NCBI RefSeq assembly: GCF_020731415.2
Contig: NZ_CP088273.1
Span: forward strand, 439,001-503,000
Source: Phyllobacterium sp. T1293
GTDB taxonomy: Bacteria > Pseudomonadota > Alphaproteobacteria > Rhizobiales > Rhizobiaceae
Direction: 5' to 3'
Length of the DNA stretch: 64,000 nt
The notes beneath the pieces are model-generated. The model was not told the DNA's origin and searched no databases. It saw only the letters and a list, made by a program, of their open reading frames with translations. Made by a program: the position numbers and the translations under genes. Positions within the stretch are counted from its first letter, which is position 1. Each line of letters begins with the position of its first letter. This document shows positions 48,619-57,459 of the stretch, one piece after another.

Positions 48619-50451
48619 TTACTGCTGTCCGAACGGCTCGGTCGCTTTGATCAGCCAATCCCTGTCGGCAGCGCTGGTATGCGGCAGCAATGCTTCGCGC
48701 ACCTGCGCGTGATAGGCATCGAGCCAGACAAGCTCTTCCCTGATCAGCAGGCTTGTGTCGATCAGGCGCTTGTCGATGGGGCAGAGCGTGATCGTCTCAA
48801 AACCCATCATCGGCAGGTCGCCGCCCTCGGGCACGTCGAGTTCCGTGACGATGAGCAGGTTTTCCGTGCGGATGCCGTAGCCGCCGGGCTTGTAGTAGCC
48901 CGGTTCATTGGACAGGATCATACCGGGCAACAGTTCATGCATGCCGCGCTTGGAAATGCTCTGCGGACCTTCATGAACTGACAGGAATGACCCGACGCCG
49001 TGGCCGGTGCCATGGCCGTAGTCGTAGCCCTGCTTCCACAATGCAATACGGGCGAGCACATCAATGTCCATGCCGCGCGTGCCCTTGGGAAAGCGCGCGG
49101 TGGTGATGGCGATCACGCCTTTGAGCACTAATGTGAACTTGCGCTTCATATCCTCCGTTGGCTTGCCGACGGGCAGGGTACGGGTGATATCCGTCGTGCC
49201 GTCCCGGTATTGGCCGCCGCTGTCGATGAGATAAAGTTCGCCCTCCTGCAGCTTGCGGTTGGACTGGGTGTTGACGCGGTAGTGGGCGAAAGCACCATTG
49301 GGACCTGCACCGGAAATGCTGTCGAAAGAGAGGTTTTCCAGCGGCATCTGGAAACCTTCGGCCACGCTGCGGCGGGTTTCTTCCAGCTTTTTGGCGGCGT
49401 CGATTTCATCAATCGTGCCGGGTGCCTGTGCATCGATCCATGCGAGGAAGGACACCATGGCAATGCCGTCACGCTCATGGGATTTGCGTGCGCCCGCCAG
49501 TTCGGTCGGGTTTTTCAGGGCGCGGGGCAGGCGGGCCGGGTCGGTCCCTTCAACGATTTTGCCACCGGCATGTTCGACCACCAGCCGCAGCTTTTCGGCT
49601 GCCAATGCCGGATCAAGCATCAGGGTTTTTCCCTGTGCGCCAATGGATGCCACATCACCTTCAAGAGCTGATGGCGGGCGCAGGGTCGCAAGCTGGGTAA
49701 GATAGGCTTCTGTCTCGATCGGCAGTTTGCGCTTGTCGATGAAGAGCAGCGGCTCACCTGAGACGGGGATGATGGCAAAGGCAAGCGGCAATGGCGTATT
49801 GCTGACGTCATTGCCACGGATATTGAAAGCCCAGGCGATGGAGGAAGGGTCGGTCAGCACGGTTGCATCAGCCTTGGCTTTTTCCACCGCTTCGGCCAGT
49901 TCTTTCAGCTTGTCGCTGGCAAGCTTACCGGCATATTTTTCCGGCTGGATCGAGACTGCTTCCAGCGGCGGGGCGGGCTGATCCTCCCACACGAGATCAA
50001 CCAGATTGTCCTTCACGGCAGTGAGCGTGCCGCCATTGGCCTCAAGCGCTTCGCGCAGTGCCTTGGTTTCGGCAATGGTGTGCAACCATGGATCAAAGCC
50101 GATGGTGAGCTTGCGGCCGCTGTTGCGTAGCCAGACCGGCGGCGGGGTTTCGACAAGGCTTTCCACGGTAAATACGGCGGGATCGGTCTGCTCGGCGGCC
50201 TGCAGCGTATAGCGGCCATCGACAAACAGATGCGCCTTGTTCTTCAGAACGAGGACAACACCGGCGGAACCGGTGAATCCTGTCAGCCAGGCCAGACGCT
50301 GGGCGCGAGGCGGGACATATTCTCCCTGATGCTCATCGGCGCGGGGAACGAGAAAACCGTCAAGGCCAAGGGTTTCGAGTTCGGCGCGCAGCTTGGCGAC
50401 GCGCGGAGCGCCGGTGGCCGGATTGCTGACGACCTCAAACGACTGGAACAT
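48619..50451 (-). CDS. pepP: Xaa-Pro aminopeptidase (aminopeptidase P, M24 family)
   Basis: 610 aa from ATG 50451 (the frame is open upstream to 50511). It is the long three-domain form: two creatinase-like N-terminal domains and a C-terminal M24 catalytic domain. Metal ligands are visible: LIDSGGQYRDGTTDITRTL (two Asp), GHGTGHGVGSFLSVHEGPQ (His), ILSNEPGYY and IRTENLL (two Glu). It removes N-terminal residues before Pro in the cytoplasm. Confidence 0.92.
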   Translation of the reverse strand: MFQSFEVVSNPATGAPRVAKLRAELETLGLDGFLVPRADEHQGEYVPPRAQRLAWLTGFTGSAGVVLVLKNKAHLFVDGRYTLQAAEQTDPAVFTVESLVETPPPVWLRNSGRKLTIGFDPWLHTIAETKALREALEANGGTLTAVKDNLVDLVWEDQPAPPLEAVSIQPEKYAGKLASDKLKELAEAVEKAKADATVLTDPSSIAWAFNIRGNDVSNTPLPLAFAIIPVSGEPLLFIDKRKLPIETEAYLTQLATLRPPSALEGDVASIGAQGKTLMLDPALAAEKLRLVVEHAGGKIVEGTDPARLPRALKNPTELAGARKSHERDGIAMVSFLAWIDAQAPGTIDEIDAAKKLEETRRSVAEGFQMPLENLSFDSISGAGPNGAFAHYRVNTQSNRKLQEGELYLIDSGGQYRDGTTDITRTLPVGKPTEDMKRKFTLVLKGVIAITTARFPKGTRGMDIDVLARIALWKQGYDYGHGTGHGVGSFLSVHEGPQSISKRGMHELLPGMILSNEPGYYKPGGYGIRTENLLIVTELDVPEGGDLPMMGFETITLCPIDKRLIDTSLLIREELVWLDAYHAQVREALLPHTSAADRDWLIKATEPFGQQ

Positions 50452-50679
50452 AGTGATGCAAACCTCTGTTGGTGGGTGATGGAACCTATCTTTCCACCAT
50501 CTCCGAGGCAATGGAGAACGCCACTTTTACAGAGGTGATTCATGTGTGCATTGCACAATTATGACTTCGCACATGCACAAAAGCATGGCTGTCATGCAGC
50601 AACGCGGATGGCTGGAACAGGGGAGAGTCAGCTATATCGGTGCAACGGGAGGATCGACTGCCAATCATGGAGATTCAAG

Positions 50680-50820
50680 ATGGCACAGAAGGTCCGCGGG
50701 TTTTTCAAGACAGCGCTCGAAAATCTGATCGCTTACCGCACGTCGCAGATAGAGCGGTATGTTGTCCGCACTGTTGACGGCAAGCGCGAAAGAACCAAGC
50801 ACATTGTCTACTTCGTATAA
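50680..50820 (+). CDS. Small basic protein of unknown function (46 aa)
   Basis: From ATG 50680 with GGAGA at 50669. The product MAQKVRGFFKTALENLIAYR... is basic, begins with an amphipathic helix and ends with hydrophobic IVYFV. It is followed at once by a terminator, which supports a real gene. The frame is open upstream to 50542, but the longer reading lacks a good site. No domain is recognised. Confidence 0.6.
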   Translation: MAQKVRGFFKTALENLIAYRTSQIERYVVRTVDGKRERTKHIVYFV

Positions 50821-50822
50821 AT

Positions 50823-50848
50823 AAAGGGCAGCCCGAAGCTGCCCTTTT
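50823..50848. terminator. Bidirectional Rho-independent terminator
   Basis: AAAGGGCAGC-N5-GCTGCCCTTT with a T-run on the plus strand and AT-rich sequence on the other side. It sits between the 46-aa gene and the converging prmA gene. Confidence 0.9.
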
Positions 50849-50853
50849 CCGAT

Positions 50854-51735
50854 TCAGTAGGTCGATTTTGCCTTGAGGTGCAGAGTGACCCAGCCTTCGC
50901 GCCGCAGGGTTTTCTGATGAAAAAGCCCCTGAATGCGATAGGCCGCCAGCACCTTGTCGCGCTGGGTTTCCAGAATTCCCGACAGAATGAGCGATCCACC
51001 CCAGGCCAGATGCTTGCGCATTTCAGGTGCCAGCTGCATCAGCGGACGTGCCAGAATATTGGCAACGATCAGATCGAATGGCGCGGCAAAGCGCAGGGCA
51101 GGGTGATGAAAACCTGTCGCTGTTTCGGTCTGCACGCGCGCTGCAACACCGTTCTTCACCACATTATCCTGCGCCACCGCCACGGCAACCGGATCGATAT
51201 CGGTTGCCAGAACCGGAATGGGTGCAAGCTTGGCAATGCCGATGGCCAGCACCGCGCTGCCTGTGCCCAGATCCAGCGCATTGCGCGGATGCTCGCGGCG
51301 GATGACTTCGCCGATCATGTCGAGACAGCCGGAGGTGGTGCCATGATGCCCGGTGCCGAAGGCAAGCCCCGCATCGATTTCGATACCCAGATCATTGACG
51401 CGGCGCTTGTCGCGATCATGGGAGCCATGCACGAAAAAGCGGCCAGCACGCACGGGGGAAAGCCCTTCCAGCGAATGGGCTACCCAGTCAATGTCGGGCA
51501 CCTGTTCACGTTTGACCTCAAGGCTAAAGGCATTGGCGCCAAGAATATCGCGGATGCGCGGCTCGATTTCATCCGGTTCGAACGTATAGACCGAGACATC
51601 GAAGATTTCCGCATCCTCGTCCACCTCGAATGTGGAGATCGGCAGGCCGTCCTCTTCAAAGGCAAGCTGCAACAGATCAAACACCCGGTCGGCTTCAATC
51701 TTGCCAGCGGTGAGGAACAGGCGGGTCTGGGTCAT
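50854..51735 (-). CDS. prmA: Ribosomal protein L11 methyltransferase PrmA
   Basis: 293 aa from ATG 51735 (TTG 51738 is also in frame). An N-terminal substrate-recognition domain (about 1-100) is followed by the SAM methyltransferase: [86 protein letters not shown]. It trimethylates L11 at several amino groups. Location and length are normal. Confidence 0.93.
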   Translation of the reverse strand: MTQTRLFLTAGKIEADRVFDLLQLAFEEDGLPISTFEVDEDAEIFDVSVYTFEPDEIEPRIRDILGANAFSLEVKREQVPDIDWVAHSLEGLSPVRAGRFFVHGSHDRDKRRVNDLGIEIDAGLAFGTGHHGTTSGCLDMIGEVIRREHPRNALDLGTGSAVLAIGIAKLAPIPVLATDIDPVAVAVAQDNVVKNGVAARVQTETATGFHHPALRFAAPFDLIVANILARPLMQLAPEMRKHLAWGGSLILSGILETQRDKVLAAYRIQGLFHQKTLRREGWVTLHLKAKSTY

Positions 51736-51800
51736 CAAGTCGTGTACTTTCGGAAGTTGGGGGGTGTTTGTGTGGTTGGTTGTATCAGAATTGTGTGGTC

Positions 51801-51986
51801 CGTGGTTCGTGGTTAGACAAGCTCACCATGAGGGAGAGGGGTGATGAAGGGGAGCTATATTCTGGGACATTGGTGATTATTCTGAGACGATTATTCTGAC
51901 ACATTGATGATTAGGTCCAGTTTCCGCAACGTTGACGATTATCGTTGCATCCACACTCTCCCTCATGGTGAGCTTGTCGAACCACG
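51801..51986. repeat. Family A inverted pair with internal ATTCTG-type direct repeats
   Basis: The left arm (51801-51838) and right arm (51953-51986) belong to family A in inverted orientation. Between them (51858-51914) three imperfect repeats of TTCTG[R]GACATTGRTGATTA-like sequence occur. The right flank from CGTTGACGATT onward matches the copy at 36012. The intervening repeats resemble the multi-repeat ends of some insertion sequences; no transposase is present. No gene in this gap (51736-52001). Confidence 0.7.
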
Positions 51987-52001
51987 GATCACGAACCTGC
52001 A

Positions 52002-52595
52002 TCAACTCTTTGCCAGACGTTTCAACTTTGCGACAGCCGTATCAGGATTTTCGCCATAGGCAATGGTGCCGAAGAAACCACCCTTGCTATCCAGAAGAAA
52101 CACCGAGGCGGTGTGGTCCATGGTGTAATCATTGCCTTCCGTTGGCACCTTGCGCGCATAAACGGCATAGCCTTTCAGCATCGCTGCCATTTTGACCGGA
52201 TCGCCCGTGATGCCGACAATGCGATCGGATACATTGCCGACATAGGATTTCATGACATCAGCCGTATCGCGATCCGGATCAACAGTAACGAAATAAGCAT
52301 TGATGTTCTGGCCCTCTGGCCCCAACTGCTTCAACCAAGCATCGAGTTCAAACAGGGTGGTCGGGCAAATCTCCGGGCAGTGGGTGAAGCCGAAGAAAAC
52401 CGCCGATGGTTTTTGCCGGAAAGCAGCTTCGGTGATTGGCTGGCCATTCATGTTCACAAGCTGAAAAGGCACGCCAAACGGCCCTGAATTGGCCGAACCC
52501 GATTGCTGGCGATAGGACTGGAAAGTGGTCCATCCGGCAACTGCGGCAAGGGCGATGATTGCGATGACAAGCACCGGCATAAAGCGTCTGTTCAT
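52002..52595 (-). CDS. SCO1/SenC-family copper chaperone
   Basis: 197 aa. One N-terminal membrane anchor (about residues 6-24), then a thioredoxin fold with the copper-binding CPEIC motif (GFTHCPEICPTTLF) and the conserved His in YTMDHTASVFLLD. It delivers copper to the CuA site of cytochrome c oxidase on the periplasmic side. It is the last gene of a short unit with a small membrane protein upstream. Confidence 0.93.
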   Translation of the reverse strand: MNRRFMPVLVIAIIALAAVAGWTTFQSYRQQSGSANSGPFGVPFQLVNMNGQPITEAAFRQKPSAVFFGFTHCPEICPTTLFELDAWLKQLGPEGQNINAYFVTVDPDRDTADVMKSYVGNVSDRIVGITGDPVKMAAMLKGYAVYARKVPTEGNDYTMDHTASVFLLDSKGGFFGTIAYGENPDTAVAKLKRLAKS

Positions 52596-52614
52596 AGGGG
52601 AATTTCCTTTAACG

Positions 52615-52686
52615 GCTGTCCTGACGCTGCAAGCTGTCCTGACGCTTCCAGCTGTCCTGACGCTTCCAGCTGTCCGGACGCTTTTA
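52615..52686. repeat. Four tandem copies of an 18-bp repeat
   Basis: Units of GCTGTCCTGACGCTTCCA (with small changes in the first and last copies) run over 72 bases between the sco gene and the small membrane protein. As 18 is a multiple of three, all frames stay open. It ends at the stop codon of the small gene. The copy number could vary between strains. Confidence 0.85.
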
Positions 52687-52845
52687 CATGCACCACGAAA
52701 GACCAGCCTGAATCAGCGACAGGAAGATCGTATCACCATGGTTGAACCATGCGGCAAAGGTAATGCCCGTTGCGGTGGCGGCAATAAGCGCCAGCGTTGC
52801 ATAGAGCGCCATTTGCGATGGGCTGATGGAATATGATGATTTCAT
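52684..52845 (-). CDS. Small membrane protein of unknown function
   Basis: 53 aa from ATG 52845 (ATG 52872 is an alternative). It has a central hydrophobic segment (MALYATLALIAATATGITFAAWF) followed by NHGDTIFLSLIQAGLSWCM, so one or two membrane helices. Its position just upstream of the Sco-type gene on the same strand suggests a link to cytochrome oxidase assembly, but this is inference. No strong ribosome-binding site is seen. Confidence 0.5.
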   Translation of the reverse strand: MKSSYSISPSQMALYATLALIAATATGITFAAWFNHGDTIFLSLIQAGLSWCM

Positions 52846-52910
52846 GGTTCGATTATAGGATTTCACCCGCATTTATGCAAAAGGATTGGCGCACACTTAT
52901 TTGAGAAAAC

Positions 52911-53546
52911 ATGATGGCTGACCCTGACGACCTGCGTTTCCAGAATCCCGAGCCGCGTATCCATCCGACGGCACAGCTGAAGGGCGTCAAGCTTGGCCGG
53001 TTTGCCGAGGTGAATGAGCGGGTGATCTTGCGCGATGTCACCATGGGGGATTTTTCCTATATTGAACGCCATAGCGAAGGCATTTACGCGGATATTGGCC
53101 GCTTCTGTTCCATTGCCTCCAATGTGCGCATCAATGCGCTTGAGCATCCGATGGAGCGGCTGACCACCCACAAGGTCAGCTATCGGCCCAACGAGTTTTT
53201 CCGCTATCGTGGCCTCGATTTTGAATTTCGGGCACGCCGGCAGGCAAAGCGCGTCAGTATCGGCAATGATGTATGGATTGGCCATGGGGCAGTGATCATG
53301 CCCGGCATCAGCATTGGCCATGGTGCGGTGATTGGCGCCAATGCTGTCGTGACCAAGAATGTTGCGCCCTATATGATCGTTGCCGGTAATGCGGCACGGG
53401 TGATCCGCCCGCGCTTTCCCGCTGAGATTGCCGAGCGTCTCATCGCGCTGGCGTGGTGGGATTGGCCCACTGAGACGATTTTTGATGCCATTCCGGATAT
53501 CCAGTCGCTCAGCATCGAAGATTTTCTTGCAAAGTGGGAACGATAG
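52911..53546 (+). CDS. Hexapeptide-repeat acyltransferase (XAT/phosphonate-associated type)
   Basis: 211 aa. Left-handed beta-helix repeats (HPTAQLKGVKLGRFAEVNERVILRDVTMGDFSYI, then SIGNDVWIGHGAVIMPGISIGHGAVIGANAVVTKNV) and a C-terminal AERLIALAWWDWP match the XAT-like acetyltransferases, including the group found with phosphonate (phn) genes. No phn genes are nearby, so the substrate is uncertain. Catalytic His is likely in INALEHPMERL. Start ATG 52911 or 52914. Confidence 0.82.
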   Translation: MMADPDDLRFQNPEPRIHPTAQLKGVKLGRFAEVNERVILRDVTMGDFSYIERHSEGIYADIGRFCSIASNVRINALEHPMERLTTHKVSYRPNEFFRYRGLDFEFRARRQAKRVSIGNDVWIGHGAVIMPGISIGHGAVIGANAVVTKNVAPYMIVAGNAARVIRPRFPAEIAERLIALAWWDWPTETIFDAIPDIQSLSIEDFLAKWER

Positions 53547-53629
53547 AAGCGCCGGGCCGTTCTGCTTGAAATTCCATGAGCCAGTGTCCAACTGTGTCTC
53601 GAACTTCTAATAATTTCAGGAGAATTTCG

Positions 53630-54112
53630 ATGAAGCGTATGCTTGCTGCTTTGGCCCTTCTGGGCGCTACCATCCTGCCTGTTCAGGCGGAGGAGGTCGG
53701 CAAGGTCGGTGTTGACTGGCTGGGCAATGACATTGTCATTGATGCGGTTGTCGATCCGAAAATCCAGGGCGTGACCTGTCATCTCGCATCATTCTCGCGG
53801 GGCATGATCGACCGGCTGCAGAAGGGCAACTGGTTCGAGGACCCGTCCAACGCATCGATCTCCTGCCAGCAGACTGGTCCGATTGTGATTGGCGATATCA
53901 AGCTTGGCGAAGGCGGCGAGCGGGTTTTTTCCGAACGCACCAGCCTGATCTGGAAGAAGCTGAACATCACCCGCATCTATGACAAGCCGAACAATTCACT
54001 TGTTTATCTCGCCCATGCCAGCCAGGTGCAGGACGGCTCCGCCAAAACCTCGATCTCAACCATTCCACTGTTTGCCGGGAATGTGACGTGGACGAAGGGC
54101 AAGCCGGAGTAA
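53630..54112 (+). CDS. creA: CreA-family periplasmic protein
   Basis: 160 aa from ATG 53630 (the frame is open upstream to 53576). Signal peptide about 1-19 (ends VQAEE). The body VGKVGVDWLGNDIVIDAVVDPKIQGVTCHLASFSRG, SNASISCQQTGPI, VFSERTSLIWKKLNITRIYD and LVYLAHASQVQDGSAKTSISTIPL matches CreA, whose molecular role is unknown. E. coli CreA is 157 aa. Confident family, unknown function. Confidence 0.9.
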   Translation: MKRMLAALALLGATILPVQAEEVGKVGVDWLGNDIVIDAVVDPKIQGVTCHLASFSRGMIDRLQKGNWFEDPSNASISCQQTGPIVIGDIKLGEGGERVFSERTSLIWKKLNITRIYDKPNNSLVYLAHASQVQDGSAKTSISTIPLFAGNVTWTKGKPE

Positions 54113-54126
54113 GAGGGGGTGTGCGT

Positions 54127-54162
54127 GCGTCGTGGTTCGACATAACAACCATGAGGGAGATG
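54127..54162 (+). repeat. Degenerate family A arm after creA
   Basis: GTGGTTCGACATAACAACCA followed by TGAGGGAGATGG is a family A arm with a substituted middle. It leads into the nested palindrome starting at 54185. Confidence 0.65.
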
Positions 54163-54184
54163 GATGCAACGCGAATCGCAAAGG

Positions 54185-54400
54185 TTGCAGAACTTCACTC
54201 CCCCGCAACCCACCCTACCGCAACCCACCCCATTGCCCCCCCCCACCGTCATCCTCGGGCTTGACCCGAGGACCCATGTTGATAACTGCTGAGTATCGGT
54301 TTCGTTTATTCTCCTTAGCCGTGGGTCCTCGGGTCAAGCCCGAGGATGACAGTGGGGTAGATTGCGGTGGGGTGGGTTGCTGGGGAGTGAAGTTCTGCAA
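54185..54400. repeat. Nested 216-bp palindrome: family B pair inside an inverted TTGCAGAAC arm
   Basis: The outer arms TTGCAGAACTTCACTCCCC (54185) and the reverse complement at 54382-54400 are followed inward by CAACCCACC-type segments. At the core is a family B pair: CCTCGGGCTTGACCCGAGG (54253-54271) and its partner (54328-54346). The paired arms total about 80-90 bases around a loop of about 43. Fold-back of either strand is nearly perfect, though with some mismatches and length differences. It encodes no gene. Confidence 0.8.
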
Positions 54401-54509
54401 TGGTGAAGATTAGTTTTGCAACCAAACCCCCCCTCATCCTGAGCTTGTCGAAGGGCGCAACAACGGTTTTGCAAATTTCCCTCGTTACCACGCCCGCTTT
54501 TGCGTCTGG

Positions 54510-54766
54510 CTATTGATGAGGTGGGAAAGACGGGCGATCCAAAGGGGAACGCGGAAGTCCTGGTATTGGTAGTGTAGTCATGCGTTCCCCGGAGATTTTC
54601 CTGTTTCAACCAAGAAAACTCCCGGATCACCCGTCCCGATGACTGGTTTTACCCTTGTGAGATAAAACCGCTTCCCCTGCAAGGTTAACAGCCCCGCAGA
54701 CGAAATCACCGATCCTTTCCTGACTTCAGAAGGTTTCCGGAGCATTCCCGCCGGAAAGGACACCAT
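54510..54766 (-). other. Possible two-ORF remnant in the creA-uvrD gap
   Basis: On the minus strand a 62-codon frame (54766-54578, starting MVSFPAGMLRKPSEVRKG) ends in a TGA that overlaps the ATG of a 23-codon frame (54581-54510, MTTLPIPGLPRSPLDRPSFP). Neither has a clear ribosome-binding site, and hairpins (TTTCCGG/CCGGAAA at 54734-54757, GGGGAACGC/GCGTTCCCC at 54544-54590) overlap them. They may be remnants, a repeat with fixed sequence, or noise. A family A-like arm (CTCATCCTGAGCTTGTCGAA) lies at 54433-54452. Confidence 0.25.
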
Positions 54767-54839
54767 CAGAATAAGCGAGGCTGGATGGTGTTGGATAAGT
54801 TGGCAAGTTTTTTTGAAAATAGGTGGTTGCAGCGATTGT

Positions 54840-54990
54840 TGTGCGTGGTTCGACAAGCTCACCATGAGGGGCTTGGGTGATGCAAGGCTAACCGTAGAGA
54901 TTGCAGCGCAACGATTACAGAACTTGGCTCCCTGCAACCCACCACTCTCCCTCATGGTGAGCCTCCTGAGCCTGTCGAAGGGCGAACCAC
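54840..54990. repeat. Family A inverted pair before uvrD
   Basis: The left arm at 54840-54872 (GTGGTTCGACAAGCTCACCA...) and the right arm at 54943-54990 (TCCCTCATGGTGAGCCTCCT...CTGTCGAAG, with an extra insert) are inverted. A TTACAG-N11-CTGCAA hairpin lies inside at 54915-54937, as in copies at 14213 and 14282. No gene was found from 54991 to 55017. Confidence 0.75.
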
Positions 54991-55017
54991 GCACCGTTTC
55001 GTGGCAACCGCAGTGCT

Positions 55018-57459
55018 TCAAATCTGCTTTACAAAACTATCCAGCACGCGTTTTTGCCCGGCCTTGTCAAAATCAATCGTCAGCTTGTTGCCTTCGATTG
55101 ATGACACATTGCCGTTGCCGAACTTGATGTGGAAAACCCGGTCGCCGACATCGAAATTTGATGGTGTCTCGCTGACCGACTTGGCCACCAGTTCGCCGTC
55201 GATCATGCGGCCTTTGACCGAGCCGCGTCCGGCGCCGTGGCCGGAATCCGTTTCGCCATAGCCGATGCGCTCGACCTTTGAGCCAGAGCGTGAGCCCCAG
55301 TTGTTGCGCGTGGCATCGGAGCGGTTCTGCTGGGCGCGCTGCCAGCCGGGGGTGGAATAGGTGTTTTCAAACGGATCGGCCCGGTCAAAGCGTGACTGGC
55401 CATAGCCGCCGCCGGAGCCGTAACCGCCATAGGAATTTCCAGTCGCCACCACTTCTACGTGCGCTTCCGGCAGTTCTTCGAGGAAACGCGACGGGATTGT
55501 CGATTGCCACAAGCCATGAATGCGCCGGTTGGAGACGAACCAGATATGCAGGTTTTTCTTGGCGCGCGTCACGCCGACATAGGCAAGCCGCCGCTCTTCC
55601 TCAAGCCCGGAGCGCCCGCCCTCATCCAGCGCACGCTGATGCGGGAACAGACCTTCCTCCCAGCCGGGCAGGAACACGGTTTCAAACTCAAGCCCCTTGG
55701 CCGAATGCAGCGTCATGATGTTGACGGCATCGAGATTTTCGTTCTGCTCGGCATCCATGACCAGCGCCACATGCTCGAGGAAGGAACGCAGGGATTCGTA
55801 CTCCTCCATGGAGCGGATGAGTTCTTTCAGGTTTTCCAACCGCCCCGGCGCTTCCGCCGAACGATCCGCCTGCCACATGGCGGTATAGCCGGACTCATCG
55901 AGGATCATTTCGGCGAGTTGGGTGTGCGGTGTAGAATCAATCAGTGATTGCCAGCGGTGGAAATTCTCCACCACTTCGCGCAGGGCGGAGCGGGGTTTGG
56001 GTTTCAGCTCTTCCGTCTGCACCAGATCGGCAGCGGCATCCAGCATGCCAATATCGCGGGCGCGGGCATAATCATGCACCTGCCGGATCGCCGCTTCACC
56101 CAGACCGCGTTTGGGTGTGTTGACGATACGCTCCAGCGCCAGATCGTCGGACCCTTGCGCGACAACGCGGAAATAGGCGAGGGCATCGCGGATTTCGAGC
56201 CGTTCATAGAAACGCGGGCCGCCAACAACGCGGTAATTCAGCCCGAGGGTGACGAAACGGTCTTCGAACTCGCGCATCTGGAAGGAGGCGCGAACGAGGA
56301 TAGCCATATTGTTGAGTGCGTGGCCCTTGCGCTGCGCCTGCTCGATTTCCTCGCCGACAGCGCGGGCTTCCTCTTCAGAATCCCATGCGGCGTGGACATT
56401 CACCTTGGCGTCTTCGGCATTGGGCGCATCGGTGAACAGGGTTTTGCCGAGGCGGCCCTCATTGTGGGAAATCAGGAACGAGGCTGCGCCGAGAATATGC
56501 GCCGTCGAGCGATAGTTGCGCTCCAGACGGATCACGACGGCACCGGGAAAATCCTTTTCGAAGCGCAGGATATTGTCGACTTCGGCACCGCGCCAGCCAT
56601 AGATCGACTGATCGTCATCGCCAACGCAGCAGACATTCTTTGAGCCCTGCGAAATCAGGCGCAGCCACATATATTGCGCCGTGTTGGTGTCCTGATACTC
56701 GTCCACCAGAATATAGCGGAATTTGGCGTGATATTCCTTCAGCACATCCGGATAGGCGCGGAACATGCGGATGGGATGGCAAAGCAGATCACCGAAATCG
56801 CAGGCGTTCAGGGTTTTCAGGCGGTTCTGATAGGCGGTGTAAAGCTCGCGGCCCTTGCCATTGGCAAAGGCGCGGGCATCGCCCTCAGGGATTTCCGTGG
56901 GGCCAAGGCCCTTGTTCTTCCAGCCGTCTATCATCAGCGCGAACTGCTTGGCGGGCCAGCGCTTGTCATCCAGCCCTTCAGCCTGAATGATCTGCTTGAT
57001 CAGGCGGATGACATCATCCGTGTCGAGAATGGTGAAATCCGAGCGCAGCCCGACCAGTTCCGCATGACGGCGGAGCAGCTTGACGCCGATGGAGTGGAAC
57101 GTGCCGAGCCACGGCATGCCTTCCACGGCACCGCCGACGAGAACGCCAATGCGCTCCTTCATCTCGCGTGCCGCCTTGTTGGTGAAGGTCACTGCAAGGA
57201 TCTGGCTGGGATAGGCTTTGCCGAGCGACAGGATATGGGCGATGCGTGAGGTCAGGACCCGCGTCTTGCCCGTGCCTGCACCGGCCAGAACCAGCACGGG
57301 ACCTTCGGTGGTTTCAACTGCAAGGCGCTGTTCGGGGTTGAGGCCATTGAGGTAAGGCGGTGCGCCGCGCGCCTGCATGGCGCGTGCAGCTATGCCCTGG
57401 GGCTGGCGAGGCGCATCAGGTTCGTCGAAAAACGGAATATCGTCTGGCAATCCGGACAT
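55018..57459 (-). CDS. uvrD: UvrD/PcrA-type ATP-dependent DNA helicase
   Basis: 813 aa, superfamily 1A. Walker A LAGAGTGKTRVLTSRI, motif Ia AVTFTNKAAREMKERI, motif II ILVDEYQDTN, motif III CVGDDDQSIYGWRGA, motif IV VIRLERNYRSTAHIL, motif V VNIMTLHSAKGLEFETVFLPGWEEG, motif VI AYVGVTRAKKNLHI. The C-terminus carries a Tudor-like RNA polymerase-binding element (VGDRVFHIKFGNGNVSSIEGNKLTIDFDKAGQKRVLDSFV). It unwinds DNA 3'-5' in repair. It is not decidable from sequence whether it is UvrD or PcrA by name. Confidence 0.94.
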   Translation of the reverse strand: MSGLPDDIPFFDEPDAPRQPQGIAARAMQARGAPPYLNGLNPEQRLAVETTEGPVLVLAGAGTGKTRVLTSRIAHILSLGKAYPSQILAVTFTNKAAREMKERIGVLVGGAVEGMPWLGTFHSIGVKLLRRHAELVGLRSDFTILDTDDVIRLIKQIIQAEGLDDKRWPAKQFALMIDGWKNKGLGPTEIPEGDARAFANGKGRELYTAYQNRLKTLNACDFGDLLCHPIRMFRAYPDVLKEYHAKFRYILVDEYQDTNTAQYMWLRLISQGSKNVCCVGDDDQSIYGWRGAEVDNILRFEKDFPGAVVIRLERNYRSTAHILGAASFLISHNEGRLGKTLFTDAPNAEDAKVNVHAAWDSEEEARAVGEEIEQAQRKGHALNNMAILVRASFQMREFEDRFVTLGLNYRVVGGPRFYERLEIRDALAYFRVVAQGSDDLALERIVNTPKRGLGEAAIRQVHDYARARDIGMLDAAADLVQTEELKPKPRSALREVVENFHRWQSLIDSTPHTQLAEMILDESGYTAMWQADRSAEAPGRLENLKELIRSMEEYESLRSFLEHVALVMDAEQNENLDAVNIMTLHSAKGLEFETVFLPGWEEGLFPHQRALDEGGRSGLEEERRLAYVGVTRAKKNLHIWFVSNRRIHGLWQSTIPSRFLEELPEAHVEVVATGNSYGGYGSGGGYGQSRFDRADPFENTYSTPGWQRAQQNRSDATRNNWGSRSGSKVERIGYGETDSGHGAGRGSVKGRMIDGELVAKSVSETPSNFDVGDRVFHIKFGNGNVSSIEGNKLTIDFDKAGQKRVLDSFVKQI

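Noticed and set aside
54185..54400. Interpreting the nested palindrome as a Rho-independent terminator of creA
   Set aside because: The arms are far too long, there is no T-run, and the components recur elsewhere as repeats.
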